Made by a program: the position numbers and the translations under genes. The notes beneath the pieces were generated by a model. The model saw only the letters and a list, made by a program, of their open reading frames with translations, had not been told where the DNA came from and did no database searches. From Paenibacillus solanacearum (GTDB taxonomy: Bacteria > Bacillota > Bacilli > Paenibacillales > NBRC-103111): a stretch of DNA of 64,000 bases. The stretch is taken from assembly GCF_910593845.1 (NCBI RefSeq), contig NZ_CAJVAS010000015.1, forward strand, positions 89,948 to 153,947. Reading direction: 5' to 3'. The stretch's first letter is position 1. Each line of letters opens with the position of its first letter. Below, one piece after another: positions 56,382 to 64,000 of this stretch.

Positions 56382-57218
56382 TCACGCAAACAGGGAACCG
56401 ACTTTCTTCAGCAAATCCCACAGGAAGAAGCGGATTTCCGGCTTCGGTGTGGCCGGTGCAGCGGCCAGCTGCTGCTCTTCGGCCTGTCCCGCCGTCTTGC
56501 CGTCTTTGCCTGCACTCCCCTTGGAAGCACCCGCTTCCTGAACCGTTTTGCCGTTGTTCGCCGATTTCACTGCATCCGCCGCGTTGCCGCCGGCGTTTTT
56601 TGCGGACTTGCCCGCTTTCGCGTCTTGACTTGCTTTATTCGTATCGGCCTCATCCGCAGCTGCAGCATGCGCCGTATTTTTCTTGACTATCATCTCCGAG
56701 TCGACGAAGCAGAGCGGAGGAAACAGCACGCACCACCAGTTCTGCCCTTCTGCCGCACCGATCGAGACGCGCAGCGCCTCATAGTCGCCGGCCGGATACA
56801 CTTGATTGCCGTACATTTTCGTCGGAAACGGAACGACGCCCAGCTCCACTTTGTATTCGTAGGCGAATCCATTCGCGTGCAGCGTCTCGCCAACCAGCTT
56901 GTTCAGCTCCGGCAAGTGCTCGCGCACGACGGCACGCGCCGCTTCGATGCCTTGCGGCTCCGTTACCCAGCCGTTCATCTGCTCGATGATCGCATCCCTG
57001 ACTTCCCGCTTCACCCATTGATCCGACGGTGCGTCGGAATTGGCCAAAATGCGCAAACGGATCGACTCCTGCGGAATGATATCGCTTGCCGTCTCCGCCT
57101 GTCCGGCCGATGCGTACAGCATGGCGTTCGAGCGATTCGACTCCCAGCACGTCATCATAACCATCAGAGCAAAAGCGATATAAGCATACCGTTTCCAACC
57201 GAACCGTTTGACCATCAT
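56382..57218 (-). CDS. spoIIR: Stage II sporulation protein SpoIIR
   Basis: Forespore signal exported to trigger SpoIIGA cleavage of pro-sigma-E in the mother cell. The 278-residue protein has an N-terminal membrane or signal segment and the SpoIIR core (ESIRLRILANSDAPSDQWVKRE, then WWCVLFPPLCFVD, to about 180). A Lys/Ala/Gly-rich low-complexity stretch (about 185-262) precedes the C-terminal IRFFLWDLLKK. It lies downstream of prmC with a sigma-F-type promoter. Confidence 0.94.
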   Translation of the reverse strand: MMVKRFGWKRYAYIAFALMVMMTCWESNRSNAMLYASAGQAETASDIIPQESIRLRILANSDAPSDQWVKREVRDAIIEQMNGWVTEPQGIEAARAVVREHLPELNKLVGETLHANGFAYEYKVELGVVPFPTKMYGNQVYPAGDYEALRVSIGAAEGQNWWCVLFPPLCFVDSEMIVKKNTAHAAAADEADTNKASQDAKAGKSAKNAGGNAADAVKSANNGKTVQEAGASKGSAGKDGKTAGQAEEQQLAAAPATPKPEIRFFLWDLLKKVGSLFA

Positions 57219-57254
57219 CCGCAGCCCCTCTCGAACTCTTGCAACTCTAGTTGT

Positions 57255-57283
57255 CAGTATGTCCGAATTGAGAGAGTTTATAC
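57255..57283 (-). promoter_or_regulatory. Sigma-F-type promoter of spoIIR
   Basis: Minus strand GTATA (57283-57279), 14-bp spacer, GGACATACTG (57264-57255). It strongly resembles the spoIIQ promoter in this window; the spacer is one base short of the ideal. Confidence 0.65.
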
Positions 57284-57310
57284 GTGCAAGTCTAGCAATC
57301 TATGAATAAT

Positions 57311-58222
57311 TTATGCTAGAGACGGCTTCCGATAGGCGACTACATGCCGCTCGATGCCCCCCAAATCAGGAATAATCCGGACATCGTCCCAGTCCGCCGC
57401 CTGCTCCAGCAGACGCTTGACCTCAGCGGCTTGCCCTTGGCCGACCTCGAAGCCGACAAGCGCCGGCACGGCGGGCAGCTCCGCCAGCTGCGACGCAAGC
57501 CTCCGGTACAGCACGAGGCCGTCCGCGCCCCCATACAGCGCCGTCCGCGGCTCATACAGCCGCACCTCCGGCTGCAGCCCCGCTTCATCCGCCTCCGGGA
57601 TATACGGCGGATTGGACACCACCGCATCGAGCCGGATGCCGCGCTCGATGTACGGGACGAGCAAATCGCCTTCATAGAAGGCGATTCGCCCGCCCATCCC
57701 GTTGCGCGCCGCATTCGCCTCGGCGACTTCCAGCGCGTCGCGCGAAATATCGGAAGCGAGCACGCGCCAAGCCGGGCACTGTGCGGCGAAGCTCACGGCA
57801 ATCGCACCGCTGCCGGTGCCGACGTCGCACACAGCGGGACTCGCGTCCTGTCGCGCCGCCGCGGGGTCCCACAGCTGCCGGCCGAGCGTGACCACCGCCT
57901 CGACCAGCAACTCCGTCTCCGGCCGCGGAATGAGCACCGCCGGCGTAACGGCAAAGGGGAGCCCATAAAACTCCTGCTCCCCGATCATATATTGCACCGG
58001 CTCGCCGCTCGCCTTGCGCGCAAGCAACTGCTGCCAGTCAGCCTCCCGCTCCTGCGGGAACGGCTCTGCCCAGCGGATCAGCAGGCCGCTGCGGCTTTCG
58101 CCGAGCAGATGCTCGAGCAGCCGCTGCGCGTTTGCTTCCGGCTCCCGCACCCCGCGCTGCCGCAAAAAAGAAGAAGCCTCCGCATAGGCTTCACGTATCG
58201 TTAACCGCCGCGTATCAGACAC
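57311..58222 (-). CDS. prmC: Release-factor glutamine methyltransferase PrmC
   Basis: Methylates the Gln of the GGQ motif in release factors. The 303-residue protein has an N-terminal helical domain, the SAM motif [14 protein letters not shown] (~131-144) and the catalytic NPPY at 204-207. GTG start 9 nt behind GGAG, overlapping prfA by 8 bp. Confidence 0.95.
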   Translation of the reverse strand: MSDTRRLTIREAYAEASSFLRQRGVREPEANAQRLLEHLLGESRSGLLIRWAEPFPQEREADWQQLLARKASGEPVQYMIGEQEFYGLPFAVTPAVLIPRPETELLVEAVVTLGRQLWDPAAARQDASPAVCDVGTGSGAIAVSFAAQCPAWRVLASDISRDALEVAEANAARNGMGGRIAFYEGDLLVPYIERGIRLDAVVSNPPYIPEADEAGLQPEVRLYEPRTALYGGADGLVLYRRLASQLAELPAVPALVGFEVGQGQAAEVKRLLEQAADWDDVRIIPDLGGIERHVVAYRKPSLA

Positions 58223-59294
58223 CGGCGTATTCTCCTTTATCCATCTGCTCGGTTTGCGCAGCGATCGTCAGCGCCGAGATGATCTCGTCCATATCGCCGT
58301 TCAACACCGCATCGAGCCGGTGCAGCGTCAAGCCGATCCGATGATCGGTCACACGGCTTTGCGGGAAGTTGTAGGTCCGGATGCGCTCCGAACGGTCGCC
58401 CGTCCCGACTTTGCTTTTCCGCTCCGCCCCGTACTTCTCCATCTCTTCCTGCTGCATCTTGTCAAAGATCCGTGCGCGCAGCACTTGCAGCGCCTTCTCT
58501 TTGTTGGAGTTTTGCGATTTGCCGTCCTGACATGTCGCCACGATCCCCGTCGGAATGTGCGTCACGCGCACCGCCGATTTCGTCGTGTTGACCGACTGAC
58601 CGCCCGCACCGCTCGAGCAGAACGTATCGACGCGAATGTCCGCGTCGTGGATTTCAATATCGAAGTCTTCCATCTCCGGCATGACGCCGACGGTCGATGT
58701 CGACGTATGAATCCGCCCGCCGGATTCGGTCGTCGGGATGCGCTGCACGCGGTGCGCCCCGCTCTCGAATTTCAGCTTGCTGTAGGCGCCTTTGCCGTTC
58801 ACCATGAAGATGATTTCCTTGAAGCCTCCGAGATCGTTCATGTTCACATCGAGCACCTCGGTGCGCCAGCCCTGCGAATCGGCAAACCTCGTGTACATCC
58901 GGTACAAATCGGCCGCGAACAGCGCCGCCTCATCCCCTCCGGCCGCGCCGCGTATTTCCACGATTACGTTCTTGTCGTCGTTCGGGTCTTTCGGCATCAT
59001 CAGCACTTTGATGCGCTCTTCGAGCTGCGCTTTCCGTTCCGTCAGCTCGTCAAGCTCCATCTTGACGAGCTCCTTCATTTCGTCGTCGAGCTTTTCGTTT
59101 TGCATAGCCCGCGCCGCTTCATACTGCTCCACTACGCTTTTATATTCCGTGTAAGCCTCGTACGTTTCCTGCAGATCGGATTGCTCCTTGGAATACTCCC
59201 GCAGTTTTTTCGAATCACCGGCTACATCCGGATCGCACAGCAGCTCGCTCAGTTTATCGTAGCGGTCCGCCAGCGCTTGAAGTCGATCCAGCAT
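58215..59294 (-). CDS. prfA: Peptide chain release factor 1
   Basis: Terminates translation at UAA and UAG. The 359-residue protein has the codon-reading PxT tripeptide as PTT at 187-189 and the GGQ at 231-233 ([10 protein letters not shown]). Start at MLDRLQAL, 7 nt behind AGAGGTG; an ATG two codons earlier is too close to the ribosome site. Its target-modifying enzyme prmC follows with an overlap. Confidence 0.97.
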   Translation of the reverse strand: MLDRLQALADRYDKLSELLCDPDVAGDSKKLREYSKEQSDLQETYEAYTEYKSVVEQYEAARAMQNEKLDDEMKELVKMELDELTERKAQLEERIKVLMMPKDPNDDKNVIVEIRGAAGGDEAALFAADLYRMYTRFADSQGWRTEVLDVNMNDLGGFKEIIFMVNGKGAYSKLKFESGAHRVQRIPTTESGGRIHTSTSTVGVMPEMEDFDIEIHDADIRVDTFCSSGAGGQSVNTTKSAVRVTHIPTGIVATCQDGKSQNSNKEKALQVLRARIFDKMQQEEMEKYGAERKSKVGTGDRSERIRTYNFPQSRVTDHRIGLTLHRLDAVLNGDMDEIISALTIAAQTEQMDKGEYAGV

Positions 59295-59443
59295 CGTCAT
59301 ACACCTCTTCTTTCTTCCATTTTCGTCGTTTTCCCTGCAGCTTATTCCTCATCGTCGTCCGAGTGGCGGTGTTTCCGTTTCAACCGGGCCCCTGCCCCAA
59401 GCCGCCGACCGTAACAACTTCCTGCGGATCGTAAGCTTAGCGG

Positions 59444-60544
59444 CTAAACGTTGAAACGGAAATGCATGACGTCGCCGTCTTGAACGACATACTCTTTACC
59501 TTCCAGACGAAGCAGCCCTTTTTCCTTGGCCGCATTCATCGATCCCGTGCTGGACAAATCTTCGTACCCGACCACTTCCGCGCGAATGAAGCCGCGTTCG
59601 AAGTCCGTATGGATGACACCGGCCGCTTGCGGCGCCTTCATCCCTTTGCGGATCGTCCACGCGCGAACTTCCTGCACGCCAGCCGTGAAGTACGTATACA
59701 ATCCGAGCAGCTTATACGCCCCCTTGATCAGACGGTTCAAGCCCGATTCCTGCAAGCCGAGCTCCTCGAGGAACATTTGCTTGTCCTCGCCCTCCAGCTC
59801 CGCAATCTCCGACTCCACCTTCGCACTGATCGGCACCACTTCCGCTCCTTCCTGCGCCGCGTATTCGCGCACTCGCTGCACGAACGGATTGCCTTCGGCA
59901 CTCGCCACTTCCGCCTCGCTGACGTTGGCCGCATATAACACCGGCTTCATCGTCAGCAGGTGCAGGTCGCGAATGAGCATCTTTTCCTCGTCGCTAAGAT
60001 CGACGCTGCGCGCCGGCTTATCGTTATAAAGCGCCTCTTTGACCCGTTCAAGGCACTCTACTTCCTGGGCGTACTTTTTATCGCCGCCCTTCATATTTTT
60101 GCGGGAACGGTCAATTCGCTTATCTACCGAATCCACATCGGCCAAAATCAGCTCAAGATTGATCGTTTCGATATCGCTGATCGGATCGACCGTACCCGAG
60201 ACGTGCGTAATGTTCTCATCCTGGAAGCAGCGAACGACGTGCACGATCGCATCCACTTCGCGGATATGTGCCAAAAATTTGTTGCCGAGGCCTTCGCCCT
60301 TGCTCGCACCCTTCACGAGTCCGGCAATATCGACAAATTCGAATGCCGTCGGCACAATGCGATTCGGTGTCACGATCTCCGCCAAACGGTCCAGGCGCTC
60401 ATCCGGCACCTCCACCACACCGACGTTCGGATCTATAGTACAGAATGGGTAGTTCGCCGACTCCGCTCCCGCCTGCGTAATAGCGTTAAACAACGTAGAC
60501 TTGCCGACGTTCGGAAGCCCGACGATCCCAGCTTTCAATGCCAT
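59444..60544 (-). CDS. ychF: Ribosome-binding ATPase YchF/OLA1
   Basis: Obg-family P-loop protein that prefers ATP and binds ribosomes. The 366-residue protein has [15 protein letters not shown] (Walker A, ~8-22), a long inserted helical domain, and the C-terminal TGS domain. ATG behind AAGGAG. A promoter lies at 60594-60623. Last minus-strand gene before the strand switch. Confidence 0.96.
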   Translation of the reverse strand: MALKAGIVGLPNVGKSTLFNAITQAGAESANYPFCTIDPNVGVVEVPDERLDRLAEIVTPNRIVPTAFEFVDIAGLVKGASKGEGLGNKFLAHIREVDAIVHVVRCFQDENITHVSGTVDPISDIETINLELILADVDSVDKRIDRSRKNMKGGDKKYAQEVECLERVKEALYNDKPARSVDLSDEEKMLIRDLHLLTMKPVLYAANVSEAEVASAEGNPFVQRVREYAAQEGAEVVPISAKVESEIAELEGEDKQMFLEELGLQESGLNRLIKGAYKLLGLYTYFTAGVQEVRAWTIRKGMKAPQAAGVIHTDFERGFIRAEVVGYEDLSSTGSMNAAKEKGLLRLEGKEYVVQDGDVMHFRFNV

Positions 60545-60593
60545 TCCAAGGACAACTCCTTAATGTTATGTCTAGGTAAATTCCTAACTTAAG

Positions 60594-60623
60594 ATTATAC
60601 TACAAAAACAAGCCCCATGTCAC
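60594..60623 (-). promoter_or_regulatory. Sigma-A promoter of ychF
   Basis: Minus strand GTGACA (60623-60618), 18-bp spacer, perfect TATAAT (60599-60594), about 50 nt before the ATG. Confidence 0.65.
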
Positions 60624-60799
60624 CTTGCCATCCCATACAAATAATGGTTCCCGGTTTTTTCCTATGTCAGAAGGGTGTCCGTTTCGTTCCCCTTCGCCGG
60701 TTGGCCGTCCATCCCATAATATGTTAGCCGATCCATTGCGCTTGCTGCGAAAGCAGCGATTTGGGCCAAAAAATAGCGTATTCACATTTTCAACAATAC

Positions 60800-60899
60800 T
60801 GTGGACAATCGGCTGTGCATAATGAAAAGTTGCGCTTTATCCCCGTTTTTTCTACAATGAGATGTGGAAACCGATAAGTTATCCACATTTTTATCCACA
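60800..60899. other. DnaA-box cluster at the coding-strand switch
   Basis: Four 9-mers fitting TTWTNCACA: TTGTCCACA (60808-60800, minus), TTATGCACA (60822-60814, minus), and two perfect TTATCCACA on plus (60879-60887 and 60891-60899). A weaker GTTTCCACA is at 60871-60863. They lie between the divergent ychF and tadA genes. The rest of 60545-60971 has no credible gene. Confidence 0.65.
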
Positions 60900-60971
60900 G
60901 CTGTTAACAACGAATGCTTGTTCGTTTATATTTCGTTGGCACGGTACACAAGTTTGAATGAGGTGCATGGA

Positions 60972-61442
60972 TTGTCTTCTCTGGAATACACTCATGAATT
61001 TTATATGCGGGCGGCGATCGAAGAAGCCGGTAAAGCCGAGGCGATCCGCGAAGTTCCGATTGGCGCGGTCATTGTCCACGGCAATGAAATTATCGGCCGG
61101 GGCCATAATGTACGGGAAACGGCCCGCGACCCGCTCGCTCACGCCGAATTGATTGCCATCAAGCAGGCCAGCGAGTATTTGGACGCGTGGCGGCTGCTCG
61201 ACTGCCGGCTTTATGTCACACTGGAGCCCTGTCCGATGTGTGCGGGAGCGATTGTGCAGGCCCGCATTCCTACCGTCATCTTCGGTACCCCGGATCCGAA
61301 GGCGGGCTGCGCGGGAACGCTGATGAACTTGCTGCAAGAGGAGCGGTTTAATCATCGCGTGGAGGTAATCAGCGGCGTGCTGCAGGAGGAATGCGGCATG
61401 ATGCTGACTTCGTTTTTCCGAAAGCTTAGAGGGAAATCCTGA
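60972..61442 (+). CDS. tadA: tRNA-specific adenosine deaminase TadA
   Basis: Converts the wobble adenosine of tRNA-Arg(ACG) to inosine. Start at the TTG at 60972, about 6 nt behind GAGGTG. The 156-residue protein has the zinc/catalytic set H57-A-E59 and P-C87-P-M-C90, then the conserved GTPDPKAGCAGTLMNLL. First plus-strand gene of the window. Confidence 0.96.
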   Translation: MSSLEYTHEFYMRAAIEEAGKAEAIREVPIGAVIVHGNEIIGRGHNVRETARDPLAHAELIAIKQASEYLDAWRLLDCRLYVTLEPCPMCAGAIVQARIPTVIFGTPDPKAGCAGTLMNLLQEERFNHRVEVISGVLQEECGMMLTSFFRKLRGKS

Positions 61443-61560
61443 CGAACGCCTTCGCGTGGTCGCCGCGTCCTACGGTCGTTTATTAAGCGATATATTATTT
61501 GCGGTTAACCGCGTGCGTTTGGGCATGCGGTTGGATAAGCAAATGGGGCTGGATAAGCTC

Positions 61561-61589
61561 TTTACATCTAAATTCCCCTATGATACTAT
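61561..61589 (+). promoter_or_regulatory. Promoter of tRNA-Pro
   Basis: TTTACA (61561-61566), 17-bp spacer, TACTAT (61584-61589); transcription would start about 20 nt before the tRNA. Confidence 0.65.
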
Positions 61590-61615
61590 AAAAATGCTTC
61601 GTCCTAAACGAAGAT

Positions 61616-61692
61616 CGAGACGTGGCTCAGCTTGGTAGAGCGCTTGGTTCGGGACCAAGAGGTCGCAGGTTCAAATCCTGTCGTCTCGACCA
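61616..61692 (+). tRNA. tRNA-Pro (anticodon CGG), CCA encoded
   Basis: Acceptor stem CGAGACG/CGTCTCG (61616-61622 with 61682-61688), C1-G72 and A73 as expected for proline, D arm GGCTCAGCTTGGTAGAGC, anticodon stem CTTGG/CCAAG with loop TTCGGGA giving CGG, T arm GCAGG-TTCAAAT-CCTGT, CCA at 61690-61692. An integrase gene lies immediately downstream, pointing at it. Confidence 0.95.
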
Positions 61693-61708
61693 TCTATATG
61701 ACATCGAT

Positions 61709-61733
61709 AACCTTGAGAAATCAAGGTTTTTTT
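61709..61733 (+). terminator. Terminator after tRNA-Pro
   Basis: AACCTTG/CAAGGTT stem (61709-61715 with 61722-61728), followed by T7. Confidence 0.9.
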
Positions 61734-61754
61734 GCTTTTTCCTATAAAATTAAA

Positions 61755-61790
61755 ACCGCCTGTGAGGGGTACTTCCCCTCCCCAGACGGT
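61755..61790 (-). terminator. Terminator of the integrase gene
   Basis: ACCGCCTG...CAGACGGT outer stem and AGGGG/CCCCT inner stem, followed on the minus strand by TTTAATTTT. Confidence 0.7.
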
Positions 61791-61794
61791 CAAC

Positions 61795-61812
61795 TGGTCA
61801 CGAATTGGTCAC
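61795..61812. repeat. Two TGGTCAC direct repeats beside the integrase gene
   Basis: TGGTCAC at 61795-61801 and 61806-61812, 11 bp apart (one helical turn), between tRNA-Pro and the integrase. The layout fits integrase arm-type binding sites; this is inference. Confidence 0.4.
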
Positions 61813-61843
61813 AACGGGCTAAATCTTAGAGTTATCCACATGT

Positions 61844-62980
61844 TCATACTACGTTCTGTGTCTGTTGCTGCCTGTTTTTGAACATCGCCCGGCTTGTCCC
61901 GGCAGCAGCCTCCTTCTGCATCCCCGGTGTAACATGTCCATAGGTATCTAACGTTACACGAGTCGTCGAATGACCGAGACGTTCGGCAATTATTTTGATG
62001 TTGACGTTTTCGGCCAACAACATCGTAACGTGTGTATGGCGTTGGCCGTGGAACGTAAGCTCTGTTACACCAGACTGCTTTATAATTCGATACATCGTCC
62101 TCAATACATTCCTAGGATTCACTGGGGTGCCTTTCCTCGTACATATAACCAGATCATGATCAATATATTCGTTCCCGGCTGCCAACCTCTCAGCAACAAC
62201 CAGCCGTCGTTGCTTTAGAAGTTCTGGAAGAATCTCCTCAGGCACGTATAGGGAACGTAGGCTTTGCTTATTTTTGGCCTCCGAATAAAACTTCTTGCCA
62301 TCATGGCTCAACGTCTGGCGGATAGTTAATAAGCCTGTTTCCAAATCGATATCTCGCCACCTAAGCGCTAGTATTTCTGCCTGCCTCATCCCTGTAGTAA
62401 GCGCCAGAAGAAAAGCCATGTACGACCTGTCCCCTCTGGCAGCTTCAAGAAAGGCCCAGGCAGTGTCGGTATCCCAAACGAACAACTCTTTCCTTCGAAT
62501 ACGTGGCGGATCGATTACCTCTGCCGGATTCTTTGCAATCAAACCCATTTTGACTGCACTTGCTAATGAACTGTAGAGGAGAGCGTACAACTTCCGCATA
62601 TATGAATCGGATAAGTTCAACTCACGCATTTCGTTCAGAAACTTCTGTACTGCCGGGGACGTAACCTGCCGCAATTGTAGTCTCCCTAATTTCGGGATAA
62701 CCTTCTTTGCAGCATAATTATAGCTGAGCCATGTCTGCTCCTTGACGGAATGCTTTTTAGTTTCAAGCCAGCTATTCAGGTAGTCACCGAGCAGCAACTT
62801 GGATGGCTCCACATAAGTACCGTTCAGCACCTCGCTTTCAGCCTTCGTGAGTGCTTCCTGTGCTTCTTTCTTTGTTTTAAAACCTCTCTGCTTTTTTTGC
62901 TTACGCTTCCCGTTCTCGTCAACCCCCAGTTCAAGTACGTAGTACCACTTTGAACCGTCTTTTCGTACTGATCCTGCCAT
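61844..62980 (-). CDS. Phage-type tyrosine integrase
   Basis: Site-specific recombinase of 378 residues. Start at MAGSVRKDGSKWYY (GGGAGG 7 nt upstream). An N-terminal arm-binding domain, a SAM-like core-binding domain (~60-150) and the catalytic domain with Arg in LTTGMRQAEIL, HxxR as HGQRHTH, GHSTT and the nucleophile Tyr in TLDTYGHVTPG. It reads toward tRNA-Pro, whose 3' end is the probable attachment site. No other phage or ICE gene is visible to the right, so the element may be a remnant or continue past the window. Confidence 0.95.
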   Translation of the reverse strand: MAGSVRKDGSKWYYVLELGVDENGKRKQKKQRGFKTKKEAQEALTKAESEVLNGTYVEPSKLLLGDYLNSWLETKKHSVKEQTWLSYNYAAKKVIPKLGRLQLRQVTSPAVQKFLNEMRELNLSDSYMRKLYALLYSSLASAVKMGLIAKNPAEVIDPPRIRRKELFVWDTDTAWAFLEAARGDRSYMAFLLALTTGMRQAEILALRWRDIDLETGLLTIRQTLSHDGKKFYSEAKNKQSLRSLYVPEEILPELLKQRRLVVAERLAAGNEYIDHDLVICTRKGTPVNPRNVLRTMYRIIKQSGVTELTFHGQRHTHVTMLLAENVNIKIIAERLGHSTTRVTLDTYGHVTPGMQKEAAAGTSRAMFKNRQQQTQNVV

Positions 62981-63880
62981 TTTACTGCCTCCCATGGTGT
63001 TTATATTTTCCTAATCTCCATATACGAATCCGTAGGTGCTCCGATTAAGGGGGAAATTCTGGAAGATCCCCCCCGTTCCTATAATCGATTGAAATTTGCT
63101 CGGACTGAGCTTTGGTAGATAGCCACCTAGCTTCAAATGAAGATGCTCGACCGATGATCTACTTTGATACTACGCCAGCGACCATTGCGTTCCTGACTGT
63201 AAGAGTTAGCAGTTGTTCGTGTTGGTCCTTCTGGCGCTTCACTCCTTGCCTGCCCAAATTGGGGCTCGGAGTGCCTATTCTCGAAGGTGTTCATTGTCTA
63301 CTCGCCTGCCCTCCCTTCCGCTTACGAAATTGCCCGGGCAGCGATAGTAAATAACATTCGATGCGAGTCGTAAACAAATTCGAGAGAGCGATTGGTATGA
63401 ATCACAAAAAAAATTCTCCGGTAGTATCGGGAAATTACCCCGCCCAGTGCTTGAGCGGCGCTGTTTTTGGCCCAGGGTCGCGAAGAGGTACGTTTTATAC
63501 CGGGGGAATATTTCTGGAGACTTGGTGCGGATTTGGGACATTTTACAAACTCAGTAATTCTTCCGTACCTCCGTATAAATTCCATGAGGATTCCTTGTTG
63601 CTATGTGTGCACATTACTGTTCTTTGAAAACCAATTATAGAAAGACCACATTCCAGAGAGTAGATACCTGAGGTAAGTTGCCGTAACACTTGCGGCGATC
63701 AAAAACCCAAATTCTCTATTTTATTGGATGGGATCGCTCAATCTAAAGTTATCTTTGTAGCTTTAGGTTGCTCTTTCGAGCCGTCAGTGCTTCAAGTCGT
63801 GCATACTAGTAGTTGGTTCCAAGGATGAATCAACGTGATGTCCCCTACCTAATTTTTCGAAGGGAATAGGGACGGGGACT
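62981..63880. other. 900 bp without a recognisable gene
   Basis: Several short frames open but none has a ribosome site and a protein-like composition. Contains a C/G-tract (about 63066-63075), short inverted repeats such as CTAAAG/CTTTAG near 63739-63768, and an imperfect inverted repeat with GTCCCC arms at about 63838-63880 next to the group II intron end. Probably decayed mobile-element DNA. Confidence 0.5.
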
Positions 63881-64000
63881 GCTAGAGTGAAGGGCTGAAA
63901 CTTTCAGCCCCTCCTCATCAAACCGTACGTGAGGTTTTCCCTCATACGGCTTTCCGATGTTCGTCTTTCATGTGCATGCAGATTACAAGAGCGTCTTTAA
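63881..64000 (-). mobile_element. Group II intron, 3' end (domains V and VI), 5' part beyond the window
   Basis: Read on the minus strand, 63955-63920 folds as domain V: AAGCCGTATG pairs with CACGTACGGTTT, with the AGC triad and the CG bulge; the apical part is GAGG-GAAAA-CCTC, one base shorter than the common 34-nt form. Domain VI follows (about 63919-63881): GGGCTGAA/TTCAGCCC stem with a bulged adenosine (complement of 63888) on its 3' side, about 7 nt before the intron end near 63881. The reverse transcriptase, if present, lies beyond 64000. Confidence 0.8.

Noticed and set aside
59343..59384. Short TTG-started ORF (13 codons, [12 protein letters not shown]) between ychF and prfA
   Set aside because: Composition is striking but the ribosome site is poor and the frame simply continues past the ychF stop; conservation would be needed to call it.
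60600..60785. 61-codon minus-strand ORF upstream of ychF
   Set aside because: No ribosome site, overlaps the ychF promoter, and no recognisable features.
61443..61560. SRP RNA gene after tadA, as in B. subtilis
   Set aside because: No GGTGCTGTT-type or conserved GGAA tetraloop core in the 118 bp before the tRNA promoter.

Overview
The window looks like chromosome of a spore-forming, S-layer-bearing member of the Paenibacillaceae (Paenibacillus/Cohnella-like), moderately GC-rich. The evidence is a Bacillus-like gene order (spoIIID-mbl-flhO-flhP-fabZ; prfA-prmC-spoIIR-ywlC-mntP-ywlE-rpiB-ywlG-glyA; upp-atp operon), several sporulation genes, an alpha/beta SASP, S-layer homology (SLH) proteins, and the TagO/TagA/CsaB set that builds the pyruvylated wall polymer to which SLH domains bind. 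From 1 to about 60.5 kb every gene is on the minus strand; tadA and a tRNA-Pro on the plus strand follow, so the coding strand switches near 60.6-60.9 kb, where a cluster of DnaA-box sequences sits.

Layout (genes read right to left on the minus strand). 0-1.7 kb: 5' part of metK, a spore DNA-binding SASP and a small exported protein. 1.7-9.3 kb: a probable major S-layer protein with three N-terminal SLH motifs and apparent tandem translation starts, and a second large protein with C-terminal SLH motifs. 9.7-14.8 kb: tagO, tagA, csaB and a DUF5693 membrane protein. 14.8-25.7 kb: pgcA, fabZ, a PgsA-like enzyme, an EpuA-like membrane peptide, flhP, flhO, mbl, spoIIID (sigma-E-type promoter), spoIIQ (sigma-F-type promoter), spoIID, murA, DUF1146. 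25.8-28.4 kb: SLH-anchored subtilisin. 28.7-39.4 kb: an 11-subunit nuoABCDHIJKLMN operon without nuoEFG. 39.7-47.0 kb: the complete F1Fo ATP synthase operon. 47.2-60.5 kb: mnaA (UDP-ManNAc for the wall polymer), upp, trpS, glyA, ywlG, rpiB, ywlE, mntP, ywlC, spoIIR, prmC, prfA, ychF. 60.9-64 kb: tadA, tRNA-Pro(CGG) with an adjacent tyrosine integrase, about 0.9 kb without recognisable genes, and the 3' end of a group II intron running off the window.

Regulation visible in the sequence: a ZTP riboswitch ahead of rpiB-ywlG-glyA; a tryptophan-specific T-box (UGG specifier, UGGC acceptor-pairing bulge) ahead of trpS; and, between that T-box and trpS, a small open reading frame with a strong ribosome-binding site and three consecutive Trp codons that overlaps trpS out of frame. 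T-box plus tri-Trp leader peptide is the logic known for the Bacillus subtilis anti-TRAP operon; here it would control a tryptophanyl-tRNA synthetase that itself carries a four-cysteine iron-sulfur motif. This is the strongest candidate for something undescribed. Other points of interest are 47-bp direct repeats inside the nuo operon, two tandem SD-GTG-stop cassettes between upp and mnaA, and DnaA boxes at the strand switch.
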